A DNA stretch of 64,000 bases from Chaunax sp. Z400 (lineage: Eukaryota; Chordata; Actinopteri; Lophiiformes; Chaunacidae): contig CM075204.1 in the NCBI GenBank assembly GCA_037577475.1, positions 8,129,355 through 8,193,354 on the forward strand. The letters are read 5' to 3'. The notes under the pieces were generated by a model. That model did not search any database. It worked only from the letters and a program-made list of their open reading frames with translations, and had not been told where the DNA came from. Of this stretch, positions 1-10,700 are shown piece after piece (the stretch's first letter is position 1; each line of letters starts with the position of its first letter). A program made the translations under genes and the position numbers.

Positions 1-666
1 AAGGAAGGAAGACAAGCTCCTTCATTTGACTCTTACATCAAGAGGTTTCTCACTTCTCTAAAGCCTGGATCTCCTTTTTTTTCTTCCAGAATCTTCTCAG
101 ATCAACTGTTTGTATTTCCTATAGTTGCTTTTTGCACTGAAGGACTTTGAGGGGCCCCAGTTAGCAATTTACAGCAATCTGAGTTCTTCTGTTCATCCGC
201 GGTGGATTAGACATATTATTACATATCATGATTTAAATGGTCAGCTCACTGAAATTAAATCATGTCATCTACTTCTATTGGAATCTACATTTTAACTGGG
301 ATTTGTCTATTCTTTAATATACGTATGTTTATGTCTGAGACGGGTGCATTCATCTGTATGGTGGAGGTGGAGTGAGGGAGAGGAAAAATCTGTATTTTTG
401 TATTTTTGGGTGAGGTGACCCTGAGTCTCCTTCAGTGTCCCTGTGTCTGCTGCTGTTCTGTGGGTAGAAGTATGTGGAACTGTTCCCTCAGTACCTCCCG
501 TGTGTTCTCTGCTCTGTGGGTAGAAGTATGTGGAACTGTTCCCTCGGTACCTCCCATGTGTTCTCTGTTCTCTGTTGGGTCAGCTGTCAGACAAAAGCAG
601 GATTTTCCCATTTCCAGCGGTGCCTGGAAGGCAGCGCGGCTCCGGACCCATCCTTCAGCCCGGGCC
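1..666. other. 3' flank / probable 3' UTR of tmem121b
   Basis: This stretch lies downstream of the minus-strand tmem121b stop codon and is probably its 3' UTR plus flank. It is AT-rich compared with the GC-rich coding sequence beside it. Apart from a short tandem duplication listed separately, I see no coding signal. The open frame starting at 406 on the plus strand runs into the antisense of tmem121b and is a shadow. Confidence 0.4.
456..573. repeat. 56-bp tandem duplication
   Basis: The segment containing TGGGTAGAAGTATGTGGAAC begins at 461 and recurs at 517, a period of 56 bp. The copies differ at only a few positions (for example CCTCAGTACC versus CCTCGGTACC). This is a simple local duplication in the presumed 3' UTR of tmem121b. 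Confidence 0.8.
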
Positions 667-1842
667 CTAGGACTGAGTGACGGCCAGGGTGTTGACGTAC
701 CCGTGCGGACACATGTCGTTCTCGGACACGCAGTGGGAGAACTGGGCCGGGTTGCTGGCGCTGGCCAGCCTCCGGACCCCCTGCACCGCCACGCACTGCT
801 CCAGCAGCTCCAGGAGCTTACACACCAGAAAGAAGATGTTTTTGAACATGAACACCGACACCGGCATTTTGTAGACGTACACCTGGAAACACCTGACCAC
901 CAGCAGGGGAGCGTTGACCAGCAGGCCCGTGAAGAAGCGGGCCCACAGCCACCAGCGCAGCTCCGACGCCGTCAGCTCGTAGAGCCAGATCACCGGCACC
1001 GCCAGGGCCACGAAGTACACCGAGATGACGGTGTACTTGAGATACACGGTGGGAATCTCGTTTCTCAGCAGCAGCTCCAGCAGCGTGAAGCTGTCCAGCA
1101 GGTCCAGGCAGGTGCCCAGGAAGCAGCTGTGGGAGTGGTGCCGCGTCGCCCCGTTTAAATCCTCCACGATGGAGTTGATGAGGCAGAAGAGGAGCGGCGC
1201 CGACAGCATCATGATGATCTTGAAGCCCGTCACTCCGCACGGCACCTTGAGCGCGATCAGGTCCAGGATGGACGTCTCCATGATGAGCACCACCTTCGGA
1301 GTGCAGGCGATGACATAGATGAGCCAGGCCAGGTAGGCGTAGGTGAACTCCCCGAGGTTGCAGCCGAAGATGGAGCTCTTCTGGTGGAAGCCGCAGGCCC
1401 GCTCCCTCTTGCTCCGAGCGTTCTTCATGAAGAAAATGCCCCAGCCGGAGATCACCACCAGGTCCGTGGCGATCCACGAGCACCAGTACAGGTCGGTGAA
1501 GATGATGAGGTAGAAATCCAGAATGCCGCCCTGGAAGATGAGGAGGAGGAAGCAGAGCGTCTTGTACAGCAGGCTCCTCTTGGATTTGTGCCCCAGCAGC
1601 GGGGCAGTCTGCACGAACTCCCCCGATGTCATGATGGAGGCGTCGGCCGCGGCCGAGGAGACCAGAGGCTGGATGCTGGCGCTCTCCTCCGGGATGATGC
1701 TGCCGCTTGTCGTCTGGGTGTCCCGCCTCCTGCTCAGCTGTCCGGATTCCGGGGAAGAGGAGACGGAGGAGTCTGGCCGACAGCTCGCTTCGGATCGGAG
1801 ATATTCGTCCTTCGGATTGTCGCTGACAGTTTGTGAGATCAT
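667..1842 (-). CDS. tmem121b: Transmembrane protein 121B (CECR6-like), single exon
   Basis: A complete 391-residue intronless gene. The recognisable core includes DLYWCSWIATDLVV (about residues 117-130), EFTYAYLAWLIY (165-176), TPKVVLI (181-187), CFLGTCLDLLDSFTL (240-254) and the C-terminal HGYVNTLAV (380-388). These match human TMEM121B/CECR6 as I recall it, including the near-identical tail. About seven hydrophobic spans are visible (roughly 94-115, 118-140, 166-187, 205-226, 268-290, 302-322, 330-348). The cytosolic-looking N-terminus is Ser-rich and much shorter than the Gly/Ala/Ser-rich one of the roughly 578-residue human protein, which accounts for the length difference. The start used is the first in-frame ATG, followed by a plausible soluble N-terminus. 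The paralogue TMEM121 is a poorer match because it lacks this tail. The molecular function of the family is poorly established; family assignment is firm, exact function is not. Confidence 0.93.
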   Translation of the reverse strand: MISQTVSDNPKDEYLRSEASCRPDSSVSSSPESGQLSRRRDTQTTSGSIIPEESASIQPLVSSAAADASIMTSGEFVQTAPLLGHKSKRSLLYKTLCFLLLIFQGGILDFYLIIFTDLYWCSWIATDLVVISGWGIFFMKNARSKRERACGFHQKSSIFGCNLGEFTYAYLAWLIYVIACTPKVVLIMETSILDLIALKVPCGVTGFKIIMMLSAPLLFCLINSIVEDLNGATRHHSHSCFLGTCLDLLDSFTLLELLLRNEIPTVYLKYTVISVYFVALAVPVIWLYELTASELRWWLWARFFTGLLVNAPLLVVRCFQVYVYKMPVSVFMFKNIFFLVCKLLELLEQCVAVQGVRRLASASNPAQFSHCVSENDMCPHGYVNTLAVTQS

Positions 1843-4420
1843 TGTATTTGTGCGGATCCCTTTTCCTTCCTGATGCTTTTAAAGGTGGAGACAAAGAGAC
1901 ATGCGCAAAAAGACGCGGACTACAGCCGCTGGTGTAGCTACTGTGTAGCTACTTAAGTCATTAATTACTACCTGTTATGACGTCAGAGTCCCTCACGTGT
2001 TTGAATGTGAATAAAGTTGTGTTGTTTTCAGCAGATCTATACTGGATGTTAAGCCTGGAGCAGAGTTAACAACTACACCCTTATAATAAACCTCCGTCTG
2101 TTTAACATATATATATAAATATATACAGACTTAATAAAGCAGGAGTCACCCAACAGTCCAGATTTTTATTGTACTAATAGATCATCTATTTTTCCTTCCA
2201 CGTTGGATCTCACATGGCGTATTGGACAATGGCTTCTGTTATTTGAGGATGTTTAAAATAAATATTTAAAAAGTCCAAGACTGTCACTTACTGTAAGAGT
2301 TTATCAGAGCTGTAGATGAAGAGGAGTCTGTGGGTTGATTAGACCCAAAAACACAGATCCAAAAGATGCTAAAATTCTCTATAAAGCTGATGGGACTGCA
2401 GAGCTGGAGCCTGTTCCATAAAAAAAACGAGGAAAAGGGGGAGGATAGAAGTCCAATGCCTGGCCTGAATGAACCTAACAAATCAGTCAAGGCTAAAGTA
2501 AAGTTTTTAATTTAATTTACCAGAACAGCATCTAAATGAAACATAATCAGCTCAAACATCCAAGACACATAAAACCAGTCGGCAGAGATTGATAATAAAC
2601 TTTTATTTCAAGTTAAGATGGATGGCTGTGGAACATAGAAAACACACATTTTAGTATAAACATATGCATTCCAATGGAGTTTAACATGTTGAGAGAAGCT
2701 ATCAGGAGTCTGTGGATGAACATCTCAGCAGAAACATCTAGAACGTATGACTGACTGCCTCTCTGTACTACCAGTCTACTGAGGAGCGACTCGTCTTCTG
2801 GTGTCACAGGTGTGAGTTTAAAGGTGGTGGAAGGGAAAGGATTAAAAAAGAGAGTTTCTATTTGATCTAACAGTTTACTGAGTGTGGAGCCAATGCAGGT
2901 CCGACAGTAAACGCCTCCTTCGTTTCCAGGTTACTGCAGGAGGTGTACAGGTGGGTGGATGTGATTGTGTGTCACTCAGCAGGTTTATGGTTTATTGGTT
3001 GACCCGTCAGCAGGATTGCTTAAAACGTTTAGACACCAAGTCTCACTACATGTAGAGGAGGGGTTGGGCTGGGGACAAATCCATTAAAGTTTTGCCTCAG
3101 CAGGTGCAGATCAGGATCAGAATTCAGGATTTATTTCTTCTACATTGTGAGATTTGGGGGGGAAATTTTTTTTTTTAAATACTCCAATTACACAGAAAAT
3201 ACTGGACCTTGTTCCACTAAACTTAGTGGAGGGATGAGGGATCGGACATGAACCCATGACATGATGGTGAGGGTCCAGACAAGAGGAGATACAGCAATTT
3301 TTTACATCTTTACTTAGCATTTCAAGATAGGGCATTTTAGACAGTCCCTCCAATAGGTGGTGGAGGATTTATCTTAGGTGGTATCACCAAAGTAGGTGCC
3401 GACAGCTGCTTGCAGCTGAAGCCATGTTTGACTGCAGCCACTAGCCGCTTAGTGGCCTTGTGGCTGACTCCAGTGACTCCAGACTGGGAGTTCACAGCCC
3501 TGGGAGAGCCCTGGTGGTCACACACAGCGCTCAGCAGCCCACCAGTGACCACAGACGGACCCTGACCTGAGGCCGGTTTGACGGGAGTTACAGTGCTGAG
3601 GTGAGTTACAGCGGCTATGACTAAGAGGAGAGAGGAAGGCGTGTATAGTGAGGGAGGAGCCAGAGGAAGGCGTGTATAGCAAGGGAGGAGCCAGAGGAAG
3701 GCTTGGACCAGCAGCAAGTAGAGCTGGAATATTTCACATGTAAAGCTTGGAGACTGTTGCAAGAGCAGAAAGATGAGTTAATGAACAGACAGACAGTTGT
3801 GCAGTTGTATTTTTATGCAGAGACTGAGAGCTGTGGTGAACTTGTGCTGAAACTAGAGGGCGCCATCAGACTTCTGCCTCTAGAGATACAAAGTACAGTA
3901 GTATTACCAGACAGAGACAGACAGGCCGAGGCTAGCTGTTTAAGCATGCTAACTACAGTAGATATCTGTGCACACATCACAGACATGTTTGACAGTAGGA
4001 CATTCTGATGATAACATTTGCTCATTTTTGAATGTTGTGAACTTAAAATCATGACACACATCTCTCATTCATCCATTCACTGTGAGCCCTTTGATGGACA
4101 GCTGTGATCTAAATATCTCTGACAGGCTTTTAACCCTGAATTGAACTGGTACAGATCTACAGGGGACATGATGAACGCCTGTCAGGGGTAATGGATGTGG
4201 TGAATTAAACATCAGCACAATATAACGGCTATTGGGCAGCTTTGATAAAGAAAACAGAGAAGTTCCGGCCTTCAAAAACCCAAGGGTAAAATCTTACAAT
4301 ATCATTACAGTAAACGGTGCTGAATAAGTTCGAGTGCATCCTCAGAGGCCAACAAGAAGGGCTAACAGCTGTTAGATGATGAACGAGTCAAACCCACACC
4401 CACAAATATACTTGACAATG
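1843..4420. other. Intergenic region between tmem121b and mkrn1
   Basis: About 2.6 kb between the tmem121b start and the presumed mkrn1 poly(A) region. The first 150-200 bases should hold the tmem121b 5' UTR and promoter, but I see no clear core element. The rest is AT-rich, with an AT microsatellite near 2108-2125 and a short 31-bp tandem repeat (listed separately). Open frames at 3337-3762 and 3703-4008 match no family I recognise and show no splice context, so I do not call them genes. Confidence 0.4.
3634..3706. repeat. 31-bp tandem repeat, about 2.3 copies
   Basis: The unit beginning GGAAGGCGTGTATAG starts at 3634 and 3665, with a partial third copy at 3696. The two full copies differ at only two positions. 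It lies in the intergenic region upstream of tmem121b. Confidence 0.75.
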
Positions 4421-4426
4421 TTTATT
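4421..4426 (-). terminator. Candidate poly(A) signal for mkrn1
   Basis: TTTATT on the plus strand reads AATAAA on the minus strand, about 320 bp past the mkrn1 stop codon. A second AATAAA on the same strand lies at 4611-4616. Either could end the transcript; the sequence alone does not decide which is used. Confidence 0.35.
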
Positions 4427-4747
4427 AGCAATATTTGAAGAAAGTTATTTTTTGTTAAATCTTATATTGACTTCTTTGTTATTTCATTAATATACCTCTT
4501 TACATGAACCGCACAAGATAGACTCACGAGGATAGATGTCTAGAAAATGTTTAGCACGAGCGCACTGGCTTGTTGGATTTTTTTAAATTCTTTAATCTTT
4601 TATGAGTTCATTTATTAATGGCCTGCTTAAAGGCACTGCCACAAAACAGGGGTTGGGGGGGGAAAAGCTACTGTCCATCACTTTCACAAGACAGTCCATT
4701 CTAGTTTTCTAATATACATGTGGGGGAGGGGCAGCGGGTGGGGGCTG

Positions 4748-7700
4748 CTATAGGTAAATCTCATAGAAATCGTCCAGCTCCTCGTGAAACAAGTCCCATT
4801 CATCCTCTGAATCCGTCACCTCGTCATCGGTTCCCGCAGCCAGCAGCATCAGAAGCATCTCACTCAGCTCAAACGTCACCATCTCCTCGTCCTCGTTGTT
4901 GAAGGAGTCTGTGCTCTCCCGCTCATCAAAGATGTCCCACAGCGGCGTCCGCCTCGAGTTCTGGGGGAGGGGGAGGCAAAGAGTTCAGTCTTCAGACACA
5001 ACTGGAACAGTATGAAGACAGTACATCCAATCTATCTATGATGGGACGGCTGCTTTTAGAGGTAAGGACAGAACAGAAACAGAGCTGCCTCAGCAGAGCG
5101 TTGCTCCCTCAGTGATGTCTGTTTAGCCATTTGATTTACATTCTGCACACATACAGAACGGTTTAAGATGAGGATGTAGTGGAGGTTTCCTATTACACCT
5201 CCAGATTCCACTGATCACTGACGCTCTCATCCAGCAGAGGGCGTCGTCACTGCTCTTATCAGCAGAGTGAAGCCGAGTAGAGGTTTGTGACAGCGGACAC
5301 CCTGTGTTGGTACCGAAACATTTTACCGTCACGATGATACAAACTGTGTTCTGCTGGTAACGCTGCTGTATTTTTGGGCTGGAGGAGAGTGCAACTCTTT
5401 ACCCTGTTCCTGCTGTTGGATCCGGTCTGTCTGCGCTGGGGCTGAGCCTCCTCCAGTCGGCCATCGGGAAAGGCGTGCTTGTAAAAGCAGTTTGAGCCGA
5501 AGGGGCACGTTCCACGACCCTCGTCGAAGTATCGACACGGTTTATTCCTGAAGACAGAGGAGAAAACCGAATTCCCTCAGTGAGCCACAAAAACACACCA
5601 CAGACACCAGACAACACCGACTGTTCCCCTTAGACCACAGATGGTTTCCTGAAGCCTCTCAGAGTCCAAGTCTGCTTCAACTATTTTTATTCTTAGATCT
5701 GCCTGTTAGTCTCTGGTTCACAGTCCCTCCCACTCATACTGGTTCAGTATGTGTGTGTGTGTGTGTGTGTAAGAGTGTGTGTGTGTGTGTGAGTGTGTAT
5801 CCACTGTGATTTATCATAGGAAATGGTGTGCGTACCGCATGCCGTCCTTGTATTTCTGAATGAGTTTCTGCTTGTCTTCCTTATCTTCCACCCAGTACTC
5901 GCTCGGGATGACAAAGTTGGATGTTATTCGACACTCTGGGCAAGACCTGCGAAGAAAAAACAAACAAAAAAAACAAAAACAGTGATGCAAGCGTCGTAAA
6001 CACAAACATTTGCAGGGCCGAAACACAAACGGTTAACTCCATCCACTTCTTAGACACAGTTGCTTCGAGCCCATACTTTCTACGTCACAAAGAAATCGCA
6101 TAAATATCCACAGATGGGAAAATATACAGGCTGGAATGAGAGTCGTCGACTGTGTTTACATGAACACCAGTATCCCGTCACTGCCGCCTCGTAGCACAAA
6201 GGAGCGCTGGATGAAGATATGGAGCCGTGACTGGTGGGAGAGGTTCGTCATGAAGTTCAGAGACAGAGTGGAGAGAAAAGTTCCGTATGAGTAGGGCGTC
6301 ATTTCACCGGCTATGTGACAGATCTGAAGTGTTCATGAGACCAGAGGAAATTTGAATTCTTTCATTACTCAAAGACAAAACTCCGTTTCCTCGTCGCTCC
6401 AGAAGTGAGACGCTTTGGCTGCAGCCGCTATTATGCGTTTCAACTTTTGCACGCCTGCACAGTGATGCCAGCTGTCAGAAAACAGGATCAGACGTATACA
6501 TGTACTAGTATCCTGGTTTCTCACACAAACACACAAAAACGGGATGAGGTCATATCCCGGTTGATGAGACCGGGATATGATGTTTACATGCACAAACACA
6601 AAGACAGGATAACAAACCCGATAATAACCGGGGTACTGATGTGCATGTAATCACAGTCAATAAGATGTTAAGATTGTGGAAGGTTCAGTGGTTGGTGTAA
6701 ATTCAAGAAACTCTGAATTCTAAAATCTGTGAATGTATATAAAAGACTTGTATGTGCGGAAAAACAGGGGAGTGTTGAAAAAAGACATGATCAGGGAGAA
6801 AGAAAAGAAAGTTTGCACATTTCACAACTGGTGTGGGAAGTTTTAGAGCCGAGACTTTCAATATTCTGCTCTGAACAGAGTTGTGATTTTTCATGAAGTG
6901 CTGAACGTAAAGGTGAAGCGGTGAACTATTAATATGATTTCTGCATGAATTTTCACATGTTTACAGAGGCTGGTACACAAGCAGAAACTTTGGATGGTGT
7001 CTGAACATCGTTTCACAAACTCAAATCTTATTGATGCTTATTTGAGTCCAGAAAAAGAGCTTTACTATAATCTGAAACTGGAAATCCTCAGTAAGAACTT
7101 CAGGAAACAGACTCAGTGGGAGTGACCTTGGATATGCAAACACTATGGTGTCATAAATAAAGCTGACCTGATCTTAACTCAGTGAAAAGGTGAGGTCACT
7201 TTGCACATCTGTTTATCTTGTATGTCAAATCAGGGTAAACAAAGAGGAGCCATCTGACCTCCACTGAGTTGAACCAAGTCCACCTCTGTCATTTCCTGCA
7301 CCGCTTCATAAATAGGACTAAAACTACTAAAAAATCTCTACCACTACCTCTTCAGACCTCATGACTAAATAACTGTGAAGAGGCCTGAATATCATCAGCT
7401 CAACACTGACCATGTAACAAGGTTTCATTTGGAAACAGATGACTGTGTGGAGGTGATTGATCCATTTAACCCACTGAGGTCTCTGGATACACAGGCACAT
7501 TTTCAGGATACGCTGTACCGTATACGAAATACGGTCCTAGGTCCACAGGTCATTCTCAGGATACAGCAATCATGCAACACCTTCATGCATGACAATGCCG
7601 TCTATGGGACATTCAGGATCACCGGGTGAGATGGAGAAATCCTGCTCCAGCAACACATTAACAACTTGTCACAGCTCTGCAGGAAGAATGGCAGGTCATC

Positions 7701-10700
7701 CTACAAGTCCAGAATAACATCTTATCCATTCAGGAGGTGTAAAGTAGTGATAAATGCTGGCGGTAGACACGCACGGTAGTGACTGTTGTTGTTCTCTGTT
7801 TCACCATCCACACTTTCTGACTTGTAAACACTAAGACAAAAACCACTAATCTGCACAAGAATGATTTTTCTGTATGGGTAAGAGGTGAATAAAGATGTGT
7901 GAACCATAATTTGCCTTTGATATTTAATATGAAAAGGATGGCATGACATCAAAAAACAATATGCATTTCTACTGTTGGTCAGTATATGTTTCATACTTTC
8001 ACCAAATGTTGGGAGAGAGAGATTTGAAGAAGTTCAAAGATCAGAATTCAAGTTCTCCAGTTTGAGTCAAATGATCTGTTTCCACATGGAGAGGAAATAG
8101 GAGCTCATCTTCAGAGAGATCAGATGGTGCTGTAAATTTGGATATAAAACTTTAAAATGAATTTAAGAAGGTATGTAAACATTTAGAGAATGTCCTCAGA
8201 CTGCAGAGGGTGACTGACTTTGATTGATTAATCATTTGTCAGTAAACCAATGTAAAATTTGATGGTTTAAAACATTTATTGAGAGATCTATCAGACATGA
8301 GCTCATTCAATGTGCCTCTTAAATAAGTGTTTTTAGACTTAAAAACTTTTGTACTTTTAGTTTTGATGCTTCATAGGCTAAACCCAGGAAACTACCAGCG
8401 AGATGAACAAATATTTGTGAATCTCCCGAGATAATTTACCACAAATACAGATGGATAATCATCTATTAATAACCCTAAACTTCATTTGCAAGTGACTCAC
8501 TTGATGATTTTACTCTCGAACTGCTTGGCACTCCTCCACTTGCGAATGCACTTTAGACAGTAACAGTGGTTGCAGTTGGACAGGATTCCAAAACGACGCT
8601 CGCTTGGGTTGGCCTTCTCAAACACCACCTCCATACACACACCACACATCATGTCCTTGCTGCGTTGGATGGCAAATGAAATCTCCATGTCTTTTTCATG
8701 GGCCTCGATGCATGCCTACGAAAGGAAACAGTGAAACTAACACAGTAAAAAAACACGTTTTCTCCATTCAAACAGTCATTTGTTGATTACCTCCAAACAG
8801 GAGGTGATCTCGGTCTGGTTTGCCTGTTAGCAAGGAGGATTATGGAAAAAACTACTGGCCCAATTGTCATGAATCTGGTGGAAGGGTTATAGCAAGGGTC
8901 AAGGAAGAACCCATTCAATTTTTGAGTGGATCTACTGGTCCGGAATTTCATGTTTAGTCCGTGGTTGGCTGTGTGTGTGAGTGTGTTTTACTAGCTAATG
9001 CTAGTAAAAATGCTCTGTTAACATCATTCATGACAGTGAAAAAAGCCCGGTTACCTCCGACAACAACTTATCCAGCTAGCTTATTAATTACATGATGATG
9101 TCGTGAAATTGTCGATGCCTCACGTCGTTCATGGAGGGTTCAACTCTCCATGAACGAGCACAGCGCTGGCTGCAGACTTGTTAACGTTAGCTGCAGATGC
9201 ATTAATATTAGCTGCAGGGCTGTCTGCAGACGTGTAAACATTAGCTGCAGCGCTGGCTGCAGACATGTTAATGTTAGCTGCAGATGCATTAACATTATCT
9301 GCAGCGCTGTCTGCAGATGCGTTAATGTTAGCTGCAGCGCTGTCTGCAGACATGTTAACATTAGATAGATATTTGCAGAGGTGTTTCCTCAGGTGAGATG
9401 TGTTCTGCTGGACTGATTTGACTTAATTCCATGACTTTTGAAAAGTGGAGCTACACTTTGAGGAGTGCCGCCTGTAACTCGTTCTCGTTTCTCTCCAAGT
9501 TATCCTCTCAGTCAGATGCACTCTCCAGTAATGAAATTTGGCACTGGTTCATTTAATGTGATTCAGTCAGTAGCTCCAACAGTTCTGGGTTCAGTACCAA
9601 CCCTGTCAGGTGTGTGGATTGTGTTGTCAGAGACACTTTAAGTCATGTAACTATGAGAGCATTCACTGAAAAATGCAGTAGGTTCCTTGACTTTTTCGTT
9701 TTCGATGAATTGCATGACAGTGGGACAGTGAATGCACCACAGCGTGGTTAATGCCGAGGTTGTTTCTGTAATTGTTACCTTCGTGTGGTCTGAGCGCTGG
9801 CTGTTGTCAGTGGGGTGGAGAACCTGGAGGCCGCACATGTCACACACGTCGCCGTGGAGATAGGCGCAGTTGATTCCATAGCGGCACTCTCCAACAGCAG
9901 CGTACGGGCAGAGCTGCTTCCTCAACTCTTTGTTTTCCTGTGCTGTGTTACTGTCACACTCCTCAATGAGAGGGACGGAGCTCCCCATCTTCATCGGCTC
10001 AGCTGCACACAGACAGTCCACCACACAGCTTTACATTAAAGCATTCATTTTGTACAATCTGATCTGAGGTCTGTAGAAAGTGTGCAGTGTTTCCCCTACA
10101 TTCACCGAGTGTCGCCGCTAAAATTTCTCACGATCAAAAATATCAACGAGCTACTAATGATTTTCACTAGCTCACCGTGTGAGCAGGACAACACCCAGCG
10201 TTATCTTGGAACTGTTTTGAGTCATCGACTAGTGAATCAAATCCTCCTGGACCCTCTCCTCAGTCTTCAAGGGACGCCTATGTAAACAGAAACGTTAGAG
10301 CAGCGTAGCTCCTTTAGGGAATAGGGCAGGGCGTAACAAGCGAACAGAAAAGAAAAGTGACGGTGAAGAGGTGAATGTGAGCGGAGCAGAGGAAAAGGTT
10401 AGCAGTAAGTTGTCAGTATGGTATCACATTTTATGTTTTGATATTAATTTCTACAGATAAATGTCAAAAGCTGGTACATGAAGACACAAAAGACAAACAT
10501 GATCATTTGAAGACATTCTGACTCTCATGAATACGGGCCGGCGTCACGTCCTCATGGACACCGACACAACAGCACCGCTGCTGGAAAACTTCTAGGGGAA
10601 ACACTGGTATCCCAACCCCCGAACCACATCACACCAGACATCGGTGTGTGGAAGCACCAGCAAGTATTCAGTTGGTCATTTGACATCTGCTGACTGAGTA

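Noticed and set aside
406..1158. 250-residue plus-strand open frame
   Set aside because: It is antisense to the GC-rich tmem121b coding sequence and has low-complexity composition; a shadow frame.
818..1894. 358-residue minus-strand frame overlapping tmem121b
   Set aside because: It is the +1 shadow of tmem121b, rich in Arg, Gly, His and Pro, with no family resemblance.
3337..4008. Two open frames of 101-141 residues between tmem121b and mkrn1
   Set aside because: No recognisable domain, no splice context, and they cover a tandem repeat.
9129..9368. Three open frames in the CTGCAG array
   Set aside because: They result from the repeat period being a multiple of three; located within an mkrn1 intron.
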